Shown here: one piece after another, positions 10,016 to 20,762 of the stretch
Position numbering within the stretch: the first letter of the stretch is position 1
Layout: each line of letters opens with the position of its first letter
Origin: Hygrophila difformis
Taxonomy: Eukaryota; Streptophyta; Magnoliopsida; Lamiales; Acanthaceae
DNA: 64,000 nt
Reading direction: 5' to 3'
Assembly: GCA_030278955.1 (NCBI GenBank)
Contig: JAOANR010000015.1
Span: 35,744,487-35,808,486, forward strand
Made by a program: the position numbers and the translations under genes
The notes under the pieces: generated by a model
Seen by the model: the letters and a program-made list of their open reading frames with translations, nothing else
Database searches by the model: none
Told to the model about the DNA's origin: nothing

Positions 10016-11109
10016 CTACCAATTGTCAATTTCCTCATCATCGGAGTCGGTCCACATGAACTCATCAGGGAACACTTCTCCGCAATACAGTCTAAACTGC
10101 CTCACCATGTCAAAGAATTGACATGGGATGCAGTCTATCCTGATTTGTGGTGGTAGTAAGACTCGAACCTGCAAGGTGTGATCCTTGCAGTAGCTCATCT
10201 CTGGTTGCCCTAGGAAAGGATTTGGAAGTTGAGGAATATGAATGAGCCAATGAAAAAGGTAGATCTTAATGAAAACCACTTCTAAAACATCAGAAGCTAC
10301 TGTTTGGACCAACTCTAATCCTTCTTCAATCCACTTATCCTCTTGTTTTGTTAACAGAAGCATCGTTCTGAGCAGAATGGTAGGTTCATGCCCATCATCC
10401 AGTCCTGGCTTGAGGATCTCATATGCCTTCTTCTCATCTTTTTCCTCCACAAATGCCCTCAATGCAGGTTCAATATTGAACATGAAGTTCCCTGCATTTT
10501 GGCACTCCCGGATGAATCTTTTCTGGTTGTCCGGATAGACGTCCTCTCTCCACATCATACACAATTCCAAGTCCGCCCTCTTGTATACAAGATGGGTTTT
10601 ACTTGCCTGGTGAAATATTGGAGAGACTTCTGCTATCCTGAAGAGCTCTCTAACATTATCCTTTCCAATTCTTGATAAAATATCCCCCAACAACTCAGTG
10701 GGTAAATGGGATATTTGAGTTCCAATGCGCTGTGTGTTCCTAGCATTTCTGTTTCCAGAAAATAATATAATGAGGAACACAGGGGAATAGTTTTATGATG
10801 GAACCAGAATACTCGAAATGGAAGTTTCATTCCTAATATGAAGTTTCAAAGTCTCATAAGGATAATGCATCAGTTACAAACTAAAAATTTCAGAAAAGAT
10901 TCTCTGGATTAGTGAGTGTAAAGAAACGGCTCTTAGTTATGAGGAATCTTAAATGATTAATGTTTCGTTTCCTACAACCATTCTCTAAAAAAAATAGAAA
11001 CATGAACCCTAGGTCTAAAAATGCAATCTGACTACAAATTTTCAAAATGAAACTAAGAATAAAAGAACGAAAAGATGAACGAGATTGCTTACGGATTGTT
11101 CTCGGCCAT
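10016..11109 (-). CDS. F-box protein 4 (two exons: 11093-11109 and 10016-10748)
   Basis: The 17-nt first exon codes MAENNP (last codon split) and is followed by GTAAGC. The acceptor GAAACAG precedes 10748, and the joined frame gives 249 residues starting MAENNPNARNTQ. The F-box is ISHLPTELLGDILSRIG. The middle has CQNAGNFMFNIEPALRAF and EPTILLRTMLLLTKQE. The C-terminus has NPFLGQ, YCKDH and a CIPC pair, then an acidic tail DSDDEEID. It is closely related to F-box 2. An upstream TATA-like box is near 11241-11250. Likely an SCF substrate adaptor. Confidence 0.82.
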
Positions 11110-11240
11110 GATCTTGGTTATGAAAATGGTTGAGAGTGATAAAAATGGTGAATGGCAATTTCTTCTTGAGTAAGAGAAGAAAATCTGATGAAGATTTTTG
11201 AAATGACAAGTGAGAGGAATGACTGCAAGGACAGATACGC

Positions 11241-11250
11241 CTATTTTTAT
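11241..11250 (-). promoter_or_regulatory. TATA-like box of F-box unit B
   Basis: The minus strand reads ATAAAAATAG about 135 bp before the MAENNP mini-exon. Its spacing resembles that of unit A. The rest of 11110-11480 shows no coding content. Confidence 0.35.
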
Positions 11251-11480
11251 CTAAGGACTGCAGGGGTCAAGATAATAAATCTTGTCTCTGCAGGGAGTAA
11301 TGATTAAGCCTAAAATAACCCTATTTTAAAATTTTTATTTAAAAGAACAGATAAAAATCTAATGTAAAGGATAAGATCAATCAAGTTGTTTCCTTTTAAT
11401 AAAAATGAAGCGAGGAGTAAATATATAGCAACACCAAAAGGGGTTAGTATTAGATACAAATTAGGAGATTACATAATCGA

Positions 11481-12221
11481 TCAGTTTGAATCTGAATCAG
11501 TTTCTAATTCTGACTCAGATTCAATTACATGCTCATTAAAATTTTCTCTTAATCTCCTAACTAAACTAGTAACCTCACAACACAAACAATCAATGTTTGT
11601 GGCACCATAGTTAAAGTGTGGAGGTTCCCTAACTAAATCCCTACTATGTGGCGCTAAATAATCGCAGTACTCGCGATATCCCTGTCCTTTGAAGGGATTA
11701 GGCTCCTCTTCGCTTTCATTGAATAGCTTGCTGATCTTCGCCTCCATCTTGCGGATGTGATCTCCATCTTTAAAGATTGACCCGAGAAGATACAATCCTT
11801 CATCAATTTCCTCAAGGCTCTCCAAACTCAAAAGAATGAAGGCCTTAATAAAGATTGAGGGATGATGATTGTCATCGACTCCAGGTTTAAGAACTTCAAA
11901 GGCGGCTTCCTTGAGCCCTGTGTAGCAGAATCTCAAGAGCGCAGGTTCTAGCTTAAGCATGAAATTACCCGCCTCTCTGCACCTTCGAAGTATTCGGATG
12001 TAATGAGAGTCAAGTGTCCTCTCTGCAGTCATCCTCCTCTCCACATTTGCCCTCCTCCATACTATAGGCGCCATAGCTGCTTTGGCGAACTTTTTGCAGG
12101 TTGGGGCTAACCTGGCTACGTCCTTCATCTCTTCCCTTCCCAACCTTGAGAGAATATCTCCCAAGATTTCTTCAGGAATGTCTAGAATGGATGTTCTAGC
12201 ATTTGGAGCTGGTGCGGCCAT
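11481..12221 (-). CDS. F-box protein 5 (intronless)
   Basis: A single 246-residue ORF beginning MAAPAPNARTSILDIPEEIL. Its N-terminus aligns with the spliced product of F-box 4 (MAENNP then NARNTQ), with no intron at the junction. This is what a reverse-transcribed spliced copy would look like. The F-box is LDIPEEILGDILSRLG. The middle has CREAGNFMLKLEPALLRF and HPSIFIKAFILLSLES. The C-terminus has NPFKGQ, YCDYL and a CLCC cluster, then an acidic tail with repeated ESE/SDSD. A TATA-like box lies 82-88 bp upstream. SCF adaptor role from family knowledge; substrate unknown. Confidence 0.87.
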   Translation of the reverse strand: MAAPAPNARTSILDIPEEILGDILSRLGREEMKDVARLAPTCKKFAKAAMAPIVWRRANVERRMTAERTLDSHYIRILRRCREAGNFMLKLEPALLRFCYTGLKEAAFEVLKPGVDDNHHPSIFIKAFILLSLESLEEIDEGLYLLGSIFKDGDHIRKMEAKISKLFNESEEEPNPFKGQGYREYCDYLAPHSRDLVREPPHFNYGATNIDCLCCEVTSLVRRLRENFNEHVIESESELETDSDSN

Positions 12222-12302
12222 TCTATCTTTTGAATATGGTTTTAGGATAATTTCTCAGAATGGAAATGTTTGAGATGAAAGAAATAGGAGGATTCAACTA
12301 GA

Positions 12303-12309
12303 TTTTATA
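12303..12309 (-). promoter_or_regulatory. TATA-like box of F-box 5
   Basis: The minus strand reads CTATAAAATC about 82-88 bp upstream of the ATG at 12221, a plausible core promoter position. Confidence 0.5.
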
Positions 12310-12439
12310 GCAGAAAAACTAAATTCTGCCATAATTACTAGCGATTGAAACGACGTGATGGTTAGTGTACGAGAAGAAGAAGAGTCTGAAAAGGGTATTT
12401 TGGTCTTTGAGAAGTTTGAAAATCTATCCGTTCAAAATT

Positions 12440-12720
12440 CCCAGACTCTCGCTCTGTCGATTGTCATTGCGTAGGTATAAAAATGCTTTTCTCGCTTTGT
12501 CAATTACAAAGCGAGAAAACATTTTTGTACAATTCCCAGAGTAAAATAATCTCGCTTTGTTTTTCAACAAAGCGTAGACACCAAACTCTTATTCCTTAAC
12601 AAATTTTAAATTTTGACAGAATAAAAGTTTGAGTTGATCACCTCGCATCATAACTTTCACAAAGCGTGAGTAAGGGTAACTATTTTAACTCACGCTTTGA
12701 CAAAATTACAGAAGCGTGGC
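12440..12720. repeat. Cluster of CTCGCTTTG-type palindromes
   Basis: Contains a perfect 14-bp stem (12487-12500 with 12506-12519, core CTCGCTTTGT/ACAAAGCGAG), a 9-bp stem (12553-12561 with 12566-12574), a 7-bp stem CACGCTT/AAGCGTG (12691-12697 with 12712-12718) and looser copies near 12450 and 12643-12669. Related palindromes occur in the LTR. It lies upstream of F-box 5 and downstream of the integrase. No coding content. Confidence 0.8.
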
Positions 12721-12920
12721 CTCAGAATCCATTCATACTTCATTTTCTAAACACTTAATACTCAAAAACCTGTTTGAAGATTCATGTCTCTTCCTTCTTC
12801 ATTCCATTACAGCTTCATTTCTCGAATTCCTGAAAATAAAGAATAAAAGAATTAGAGATGAAAAATAAGTCTAAAGAAAAGGGAGTACTACTCAGTTAAC
12901 CTGGGTAGTATCCACCCCCC

Positions 12921-12924
<4 letters not shown>

Positions 12925-12958
<34 letters not shown>
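12925..12958 (-). other. Homopolymer run (34 T; A on the element's sense strand)
   Basis: An uninterrupted T tract just downstream of the integrase stop. On the sense strand it is a poly-A run between pol and the F-box cassette. It could be the scar of a reverse-transcribed polyadenylated RNA joined at this point, or simple slippage. Confidence 0.8.
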
Positions 12959-12961
<3 letters not shown>

Positions 12962-12973
12962 GAAAACAGAAAA

Positions 12974-13930
12974 CTAAGGATTATCTAAATATTCAGTTTG
13001 GATATTTAGATCTTGTTGACCAATATATTCCTTCAGTCTGTGTCCATTCACAGTCTTTTCTCCTTCATTGAGCATAATTGTCACTGATCCATTGTTATGA
13101 ACAGCTACAACAGGAAATGGTCCTGTCCACCTTGATCTGAGTTTACCTGGAAATAATTTCAAACGAGAATTATAAAGCAAAACCAATTGACCAACAGAAA
13201 ATTCTTTATGTTTAATTTTTGAATCATGAATTTTCTTAGTTCGATCTTTATAAATCTTGCTGCTCTCATATGCTTCCAGTCTCATCTCTTCTAGTTTAGA
13301 CAGATCAAACTTCCTCTTATCTTGTCCTGACTGAAAATCCATGTTGAGCATTTTAATGGCCCAATATGCTCTATGTTCTAACTCAACTGGAAGATGACAT
13401 GCTTTTCCAAAAACTAATCTGTAGGGAGACATTCCTATAGGAGTTTTAAAAGCAGTTCTATAAGCCCATAAAGCATCATCTAACTTCTTTGACCAGTCTT
13501 TTCTTGTGATGTTCACAGAAGCTTGTAGAATGTGCTTGATTTCCTTATTAGATACCTCCACCTGTCCACTTGTCTGAGGATGATATGGTGATCCAACCTT
13601 GTGATGAACGCCATACTGCTTTAGTAATTTCTCAAAGAGCTTATTCACAAAGTGAGATCCTCCATCAGATATAATGGCACGAGGGGCTCCAAACCTGGTA
13701 AAAATATTCTTCTGTAGAAATTTAGTAACTTGTTTAGCTTCATTATTGGGCAAGGCTACTGCTTCTACCCACTTTGAAACATAATCAACAGCTACTAGAA
13801 TATAATGATTACCAAAAGACGGGGGAAATGGTCCCATAAAATCAATTCCCCAGACATCAAATATCTCTACTTCTAAAATCCTTTTTGAGGCATTTCTTCT
13901 CTCATTGAAATGTTTCCCAATCTTTGACAT
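12974..13930 (-). CDS. Integrase core and C-terminal part of Athila pol (shifted frame)
   Basis: Encodes the catalytic core of a Ty3-type integrase. The first Asp is in [10 protein letters not shown] (about residue 30), the second in IISDGGSHF (about 90) and the Glu in VSNKEIK (about 128), so the DDE triad is intact. The C-terminal part ([26 protein letters not shown]) is the usual GPF/Y-type module. The upstream zinc-binding part is in the neighbouring ORF; the two overlap by 58 bp in different frames at an A run near 13889. The Met at 13930 is only the first in the frame; this is the 3' portion of one polyprotein. The break is either a one-base indel or recoding, and the bases do not form a canonical slippery heptamer in the needed phase. 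Confidence 0.85.
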   Translation of the reverse strand: MSKIGKHFNERRNASKRILEVEIFDVWGIDFMGPFPPSFGNHYILVAVDYVSKWVEAVALPNNEAKQVTKFLQKNIFTRFGAPRAIISDGGSHFVNKLFEKLLKQYGVHHKVGSPYHPQTSGQVEVSNKEIKHILQASVNITRKDWSKKLDDALWAYRTAFKTPIGMSPYRLVFGKACHLPVELEHRAYWAIKMLNMDFQSGQDKRKFDLSKLEEMRLEAYESSKIYKDRTKKIHDSKIKHKEFSVGQLVLLYNSRLKLFPGKLRSRWTGPFPVVAVHNNGSVTIMLNEGEKTVNGHRLKEYIGQQDLNIQTEYLDNP

Positions 13931-16900
13931 CTATCACACATCTTTATAAGTTTCTGGGAATCCAAGAAGATAGTTGGCCAGTAGAACCCACAGTCTAGAA
14001 CTTTTCTAGCAGTCCTAGCAGGACCATGATGGCCTCCTAAAGGGTTCTCATGACACTTCCTGACAATTTGGAAACCTTCTTTTTCATGAACACAGCGCCT
14101 AATAACCTGGTCTGAACAAAACTTGAATAAAAAGGGGTCATCCCAATAGTATTTCTGAATTTCTCTGAAAAACCTCGACTTCTGATGAGAGTCTTTAAAT
14201 TTCGGGACAATCTTGCAAGCTAGATAATTAGCAAAATCTGAAAACCAAGGACAATCAAATTGATGCAACTGCAAAGCATACAATTGTTCATCAGGGAATT
14301 TATCATTTACAACTTCCTCTTTCTCTGTTTTCTCCTCCAATCTAGAAAGGTGGTCTGCTACTCCATTATCTTTTCCTTTCCTATCCTTGATAATAATGTC
14401 AAATTCTTGTAGAAGTAAAACCCATCTTATCAGCCTCGGTTTGGCTTCTTGCTTTGAGAAAAGATATCGTAATGCAGAATGATCTGTGTAAACTATAGTT
14501 TGGGCTCCAATAAGATACTGTCTAAACTTATCAAAGGCAAAAACTACAGCATACATTTCCTTTTCTGTAGTAGTGTAGTTTATCTGGGCATCATTAAGAG
14601 TATGGCTAGCATAATAGATAACATGATGTTTGCCTTCTTTGTGTTGCCCCAAAACTGCTCCTACTGCATTCTCACTACCATCGCACATGAGCTCAAAAGG
14701 TAGACTCCAATCAGGAGACTGAACTATAGGTGCAGTGATTAATTTCTCCTTCAAAGTCTTAAAAGCTGTTAAGCAGTCTTCATCAAAGCTAAATGTCACA
14801 TCCTTATGAAGAAGATTACACAAAGGTCTTGCTATCTTAGAAAAGTCCTTAATAAACCTTCTATAAAAACCAGCATGACCAAGAAAACTCCTTACTGCCT
14901 TAATTGTTTTAGGTGGTGGTAGATTTGCTATTACAGAAACCTTAGCCTTATCTACTTCTATTCCTGCTCTAGATACTTTGTGTCCCAGGACAATTCCTTC
15001 TTGAACCATAAAATGACACTTTTCCCAGTTAAGAACTAAGTTAGTGTCCTCACATCTCTGCAAAATTTTTGACAAATTTTTTAAAGAATCTTCAAAGTCA
15101 GTTCCATGAACAGTAAAATCATCCATAAACACTTCAATGCATTTTTCAATAAAATCAGAGAAAATACTCATCATGCATCTTTGAAATGTAGCAGGAGCAT
15201 TACATAATCCAAAAGGCATTCTTCTATAAGCAAATGTTCCATATGGGCATGTAAAAGTTGTTTTCTCATGATCTTCACTAGCAATAACTATTTGATTATA
15301 ACCTGAATAGCCATCAAGAAAACTGTAAAATGGTTTACCTGACAATCTTTCTAACATTTGATCAATGAACGGTAAAGGAAAATGATCTTTTCTTGTGGCA
15401 GTGTTTAATTTTCTATAATCAATGCAAACTCTCCAACCAGTTACTGGTCTTGTTGCTACTTCATCACCATGTTCATTTGTCACAATACAAATTCCACCCT
15501 TTTTGGGTACAACTTGCGTTGGACTGACCCATTTACTATCAGAGATAGGATAGATTATACCTGCATCAAGTAGCTTGATTACCTCCTTCTTGACAACTTC
15601 CTGCATTGGTGGGTTTAGCCTCCTTTGTGGTTGTCTGGAAGGTTTGTATTCATCCTCCATCAGAATCCTATGCATACAAATGTGTGGACTGATGCCTTTG
15701 ATATCTGCTATAGTCCAAGCAATTGCCTGAATATGATTTTTAAGGGTACCTACTAGAGCTTGCTCTTGTTCTTCACTCAATTTAGATGAAATTATTACCG
15801 GAAGCTTCTTTTTGTCTGCCAAGAAGGCATACTTAAGATGTTCTGGTAATACTTTAAGCTCAAGCTCAGGTGGGTTTTCTATTGATGGAGTTAATCTGCT
15901 TCGAGTTTGCACTTCCATCTTTAAATCAGATCCTTCCTCAAAAGGGTCTGTTTTATCAATGTCATCCTCAGATTGCTCTGAAGATGGCATATCCTCACTT
16001 TCTGATCCATCCTTGATTTCACCAGTCTCAGGATCAGCGAATCTAACCGCACACAAGTAAGCAAAAGTAGCATCTTTAGCATTTGTGAGTGGGGTGAGAT
16101 TGTTCTCAGTTACATCAGTAGTAAAGAGATTATAGTAATCAAAAAGATTTCCCCCCTCCATATTTCTATCTTCTAATTCATTCCCCGCTACATTGGTTTC
16201 GAAAGCGTTAAAAGGATATGTTGACATCTTCATCATGTCAAAAGTGACCTCCTGATTATCAACATGAAGCTTCACAATGCCATTCTTTGCATCGATCATG
16301 GCTCCCGCAGTCACCAGAAAAGGCCTTCCCAATATGATAGGAATTCTGACATTTTCGTCGATGTCCAAAATGACAAAGTCAGCTGGAAAACAAAGGCCTC
16401 CTGTCTTTACTAAAACATCCTCAATGATCCCTTCTGGTCTGGTGCTCGATTGATCAGCAAAGAAGAGGGTCATATTGACCGGCCTCATCTTTCCCAAATC
16501 CAAGCGTCTCGCCATAACCAGTGGCATCACGTTGATGCTGCTTCCCAAGTCACAGAGTCCTCGCCCGGCTTCCTTACTGTTGATAATCAGAGGTAAGGTG
16601 AAACTCCCTGGGTCTTCAAGCTTTGGAGGAATCCTCTGCTGAAGAACCAAGCTACAGTTTTGATTTAGGACCACCATGTGCTGCTCTCCTGCACTTCTTT
16701 TCCCTGAAATTAATTCTTTCAGAAACTTAGCGTAAGTGGGCATTTCAGCAATTAATTCAACGAAAGGGATTGATATTTCGATGGCCTTAATCTTTTCAAG
16801 AAATTTCTTAAATTTAATTTCTTGAAGATCATTTTTAAGTCTCCCAGGATATGGTATCCTGGGCATGTGCTCATCCAGTGAATCCTTTTTGTTACCTGTA

Positions 16901-18786
16901 GAGTTAGGATTATCATTACCTCCCTCTTTTTCCTTAGGAAAGGAATATCCTGAGACATTCTTTTCCAAACCCTTTTCCTCAAGTATCTGTCTCTGTTCAG
17001 GGTGGTCATCTTCTTCCATTGTTTGAACATCCTTGAACTTTTTCTGTTGCAGCAACCTATCTCTTTTCTTTTCAAATTCAGGATCAACAACCTCTTTTCC
17101 TCCCCTCAATGTAACTGCCTTACATTGTGGGTTTGTTTCAGAAGAACTTGGTAATTTTCCTTTTTCTCTCTGCTGTAATAATTTGGCCATCTCTGTCACT
17201 GAATTCTCAACATTCTTGATTGAGGCCTGCAGTTGATTATTCGTCTCTGTCTGCTTAACAATGAACTCCTTCAGAGCATTTTCCACCTTTAAGGAGTAAG
17301 TATTATCTTGAGCAACAGGATAAGGTTGTTGTGAAAAGTTCACCGGGACTGGTGCAAACTGTCCGAATGGCCTATTCTGTTGGTTCACCTGCTGGAAAGG
17401 TCTCTGTGGGTACATCTGTTGTTGTGGATAAAATGGTTGTGAAGGACGAAACTGCTGCTGATTTGGTTGTTGTGGATTCAGAAGATGTGCATTTTGCGCG
17501 TTCTGAGTATTACCATAGCTCAGATTCGGGTGTTTGTTTTGGAATCCTGTGTAGTTGCAGCTCTCATCTTGCTTTGGGGCTTCCTGAATTTGTGGACACT
17601 GATCATTGTGATGTGGCCCTGAACAAATTCCGCATTGATATACAGATTCCATTGGAGCAGGTTGAAGGACCATTACTGGTTGCTGTTGTTGTTGATGCTG
17701 AGCCTGTTGATTTGCTTTCTGAGCCAACTGTAAATCAGCAATCTGCTTGGAGAGTGCTGCAAATTTCTCTTCATTTTTATCTGTATGGATGACAAGACTT
17801 TTTCTGGTAGGAGATGGTGGATCATCGTCCTGGAGGACTGCCCTGCTGGCTGTCATAGTATCTATTGTTGACCACGCTCTATCAAGTGGCATTTGAAGCA
17901 ATTGTTCCCCTCCAGTGGCATTGATCATCATCTGCCAAGTGTGAGTTAGTCCAGTGAAGAAAATCTTCAATAACCTTCTTTCAGTTATACCATGTTGTGG
18001 GCATCTCTTGAGCATGTCGAAGAATCTATCCCGAGCATCTTTAAGAGATTCCCCCTTTCTCATCTTGAAACTAGAGATCTTGTCTACCCATTCGTCAACC
18101 TTGCTTTCAGGAAAATACTTGAGTAGGAAATTCCTGACTAATTCTGGCCATGTAGCCTTCTGTTGAGCATTTAATGAATCATACCATTCTTTAGCTGAGC
18201 CATCCAAAGAGAATGGAAACATAGCCAACTGAATGGTTTCCCTTGAAGCTCTTCCTTTCTTTACTGTCTTGCTCAGTTCAACAAACTTCTTGAGATGTAA
18301 ATGTGGATCTTCAGCACTCATTCCATAGAAAGCTCTAGAAGATGCTAGGTTCAATATACCAGGTGGTATATCAACCTCCTCATCCGTCCCAGCCAAATAT
18401 TGATCGACATTAGGTTGCCATGGTTGATATTGCTCTTCTTGAGGGTTCGGAACAGGATTAGCAAAATTTGGTGGAAAATAGTGTTGATGAATAAATTGTG
18501 GTGCGGCAGCTCTTTGTGGTGCTTGAAAAGGTCCTCGAAGTGGAATGTTTTGCTGATTATCTGGTTGTCCATTTGGCAAGTTCCCAGGTCCGTCATTCTG
18601 TCCATTGTTGGCCATCCTTGTTATGGTTGAAAGATTTCCTTCCGCAAGATCTCTCTGTCTCCTTCTTGCACTTGCTCTGATCAGCCTTGCTGTTCTCTCA
18701 AGTTCACAATTAAAAGGAAGCAAAGGTGGTCTTGAAGATCGAGTTTTTCTCTCGCTCATAAACTGTTGAGGCTTCTCTGTGAACAA
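13873..18786 (-). CDS. Athila-type gag-pol: gag, protease, RT, RNase H, integrase zinc domain
   Basis: One 1637-codon ORF. Approximate residues: gag 130-330; a gag knuckle [13 protein letters not shown] near 382; aspartic protease with [10 protein letters not shown] near 742; reverse transcriptase with VCIDYRKLN and the catalytic FMDD near 1219; RNase H from [10 protein letters not shown] near 1365; integrase zinc region with GGHHGPART and CDRCQ at 1578-1625. The order and the FMDD variant fit Athila. The frame ends at the A run near 13889, and the integrase core continues in the next frame. An alternative start Met is at 18759. The product would be a polyprotein for cytoplasmic particle assembly, reverse transcription and nuclear integration. 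Apart from the one frame break I see no lesion. Confidence 0.93.
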   Translation of the reverse strand: MFTEKPQQFMSERKTRSSRPPLLPFNCELERTARLIRASARRRQRDLAEGNLSTITRMANNGQNDGPGNLPNGQPDNQQNIPLRGPFQAPQRAAAPQFIHQHYFPPNFANPVPNPQEEQYQPWQPNVDQYLAGTDEEVDIPPGILNLASSRAFYGMSAEDPHLHLKKFVELSKTVKKGRASRETIQLAMFPFSLDGSAKEWYDSLNAQQKATWPELVRNFLLKYFPESKVDEWVDKISSFKMRKGESLKDARDRFFDMLKRCPQHGITERRLLKIFFTGLTHTWQMMINATGGEQLLQMPLDRAWSTIDTMTASRAVLQDDDPPSPTRKSLVIHTDKNEEKFAALSKQIADLQLAQKANQQAQHQQQQQPVMVLQPAPMESVYQCGICSGPHHNDQCPQIQEAPKQDESCNYTGFQNKHPNLSYGNTQNAQNAHLLNPQQPNQQQFRPSQPFYPQQQMYPQRPFQQVNQQNRPFGQFAPVPVNFSQQPYPVAQDNTYSLKVENALKEFIVKQTETNNQLQASIKNVENSVTEMAKLLQQREKGKLPSSSETNPQCKAVTLRGGKEVVDPEFEKKRDRLLQQKKFKDVQTMEEDDHPEQRQILEEKGLEKNVSGYSFPKEKEGGNDNPNSTGNKKDSLDEHMPRIPYPGRLKNDLQEIKFKKFLEKIKAIEISIPFVELIAEMPTYAKFLKELISGKRSAGEQHMVVLNQNCSLVLQQRIPPKLEDPGSFTLPLIINSKEAGRGLCDLGSSINVMPLVMARRLDLGKMRPVNMTLFFADQSSTRPEGIIEDVLVKTGGLCFPADFVILDIDENVRIPIILGRPFLVTAGAMIDAKNGIVKLHVDNQEVTFDMMKMSTYPFNAFETNVAGNELEDRNMEGGNLFDYYNLFTTDVTENNLTPLTNAKDATFAYLCAVRFADPETGEIKDGSESEDMPSSEQSEDDIDKTDPFEEGSDLKMEVQTRSRLTPSIENPPELELKVLPEHLKYAFLADKKKLPVIISSKLSEEQEQALVGTLKNHIQAIAWTIADIKGISPHICMHRILMEDEYKPSRQPQRRLNPPMQEVVKKEVIKLLDAGIIYPISDSKWVSPTQVVPKKGGICIVTNEHGDEVATRPVTGWRVCIDYRKLNTATRKDHFPLPFIDQMLERLSGKPFYSFLDGYSGYNQIVIASEDHEKTTFTCPYGTFAYRRMPFGLCNAPATFQRCMMSIFSDFIEKCIEVFMDDFTVHGTDFEDSLKNLSKILQRCEDTNLVLNWEKCHFMVQEGIVLGHKVSRAGIEVDKAKVSVIANLPPPKTIKAVRSFLGHAGFYRRFIKDFSKIARPLCNLLHKDVTFSFDEDCLTAFKTLKEKLITAPIVQSPDWSLPFELMCDGSENAVGAVLGQHKEGKHHVIYYASHTLNDAQINYTTTEKEMYAVVFAFDKFRQYLIGAQTIVYTDHSALRYLFSKQEAKPRLIRWVLLLQEFDIIIKDRKGKDNGVADHLSRLEEKTEKEEVVNDKFPDEQLYALQLHQFDCPWFSDFANYLACKIVPKFKDSHQKSRFFREIQKYYWDDPFLFKFCSDQVIRRCVHEKEGFQIVRKCHENPLGGHHGPARTARKVLDCGFYWPTIFLDSQKLIKMCDRCQRLGNISMREEMPQKGF

Positions 18787-18880
18787 AATGAAAGAATTTG
18801 TGAATTCAATATAATAAAAAGTAAATAATTAAAATTAAACCAAGAATATCTACAGTTCTAAAATTCATAACGCTACACCC

Positions 18881-18898
18881 TCCCCGGCAACGGCGCCA
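18881..18898 (-). other. Primer binding site, tRNA-Asp type
   Basis: The minus strand reads TGGCGCCGTTGCCGGGGA directly next to the 5' LTR end at 18899. This is complementary to the 3' end of plant tRNA-Asp (GUC) and is the primer type typical of Athila. Confidence 0.9.
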
Positions 18899-20660
18899 TG
18901 AAGCTTTTGAGGCGAAACCTCGGTCAGTGCCCCCCCGACAGCCTTTACACTATAATCTATATAGGGCTGTTAAAAAGCTTGCCTAGTTTCTCCTACCGAA
19001 AGCGCACGGTATCAAGCTGCAATATTTATTTTAATTGTCGGGATCGTTCAAAAGAGAGTTACACGATAGAAGTGTTTTAATAGAATTATTAGCTTCAGAA
19101 TCTGTCTCTATTCTTGGTTTAAGAATGTTGTAATGATTATTACTAAAGAATACTACTGAAATGTAAATGCTTAAAACTATAAATGCAGTAAAAAAAGCAA
19201 TTAAAATGGTGTAGAACATTATGATCTTATTCCTGTGTTTAAGGTGTTACAGACCAAATCAAATGAAATAGGCATATAGTGAGATTATCATACTTCATTG
19301 GATAAAACATAATGAAGGTTCATTGAGATAGGAAAATCCTTTACGTAATTCAATCAATTCTTCATGTCTTTAATCACTTCCCAAGACAGGTACTTATGAT
19401 TCAGTGTCATGACATTCTAAGCTCTGAAATCATGGAATACTGCCATCACAAAATGATCTGTCAGACTCCTTCTGTGATAATAGCTTTCAGAACTGTCACT
19501 TAATCTTTTTCTTTCAGACTTAGATTAAGCCTTTGACAGCTTGAGGTCACTTCTAAATCTTACTATATTCGTCTGAACTTGAAGTTGTTCTTTTTATTAC
19601 TCTAATCAAACTGATCTTATGATCCTGTATTGGATGTCCTCTACAACAAATGAAAAAGCTATATTTAAATCTACCATCCAATGTTTTCATAAGATTTATC
19701 TCTCCAGAGTAATTCCTGCAAGTATTCATAAGGAATAATAGTCTTGTAAGTATATCAAGATGAAATTGCTATTCAACTTCCTTGACTTATCCAGACTACT
19801 CAGATTTGTATAACTGATTTAGCTCAAGAAATCTCTGTAAACAGCTCCAATTATCCATGATTTGACTCAGGATTAGTAGACTGTAGTAGAAATATTTAAT
19901 CTCCTACTCATAGCTATAGTATTAACTAATACTATGAACCCCGGAAATTAATCTTCCTGATACTCTACTAATTTTTAGGACAAAAGATGGTTCTTGAAAC
20001 ATCTTTCCCTTTTAAACGACAGGTACTAAATGCCCAACTGAAGAACAAGTTTGTTCTTTATCAGTCCTGAGTAAATAATGATTGAGTAAACCTATATCAT
20101 CATCTCTCTCAGCGTACCAGTGTAAACTAGTAATACGTGTTGCACATATGAATTGTAATTTTGTAATCATGAAGTATGATTACTCATCATATACTGGGAA
20201 ATATCCCAAAATATTATATGTATATGTAGTATTATATGTATAAAGAGACGTTGAGGGTTCTGAATCCTCTTAATCAAAATGCAAAGGGTGCTTCCAAAAT
20301 ATACGTTGGAAACTAGACAGAATTAGGAAATAACTTTCCCAAGAAAGAGAATTTGAGAAATAACTCTGCAAAATAAGTGTCCAAAATAGCTCGCAGTAAC
20401 TATTTTGGGTTTCAAACTATGAACATTCCAATTTTCCGCGCGCTATGTCTGTACAGCGTGGAGGGAGCTAATATTCAAAGAACGTTCTCCAGATTTTGTT
20501 TATACAAAGAATTAAATGCCTCGCAATAGTTCTGTAATAATGCGGCGAGGTACTCAATTCATACTTATAGGTACTGGTTATATACATATAAGAAGTAGAA
20601 GTAAATGATTAATATCCTATAAAATGGATATCAAATCTATTGATGTTATAGATTGATCCT

Positions 20661-20762
20661 CTCGCTTTGTCAGATTGACATCGCGTGAGTATTCGAATAA
20701 CCTTTGTCATAATAGATCTATCTGGATATTTCCTCACGTCATCTTTTAGGATAAAGCGAGGG
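20661..20762. repeat. LTR palindromes, CTCGC...GCGTGAG type
   Basis: An imperfect inverted repeat CTCGC-GTC/GAC-GCGTGAG at 20661-20689 and a second loose copy CCTCACG...GCGAGG at about 20732-20760. Further related copies are near 20443 and 20520-20552. Confidence 0.65.

Noticed and set aside
13880..13900. A programmed -1 frameshift site in Athila pol
   Set aside because: The A run is not part of a canonical slippery heptamer in the zero frame, so an indel is the simpler reading. Kept only as a possibility.
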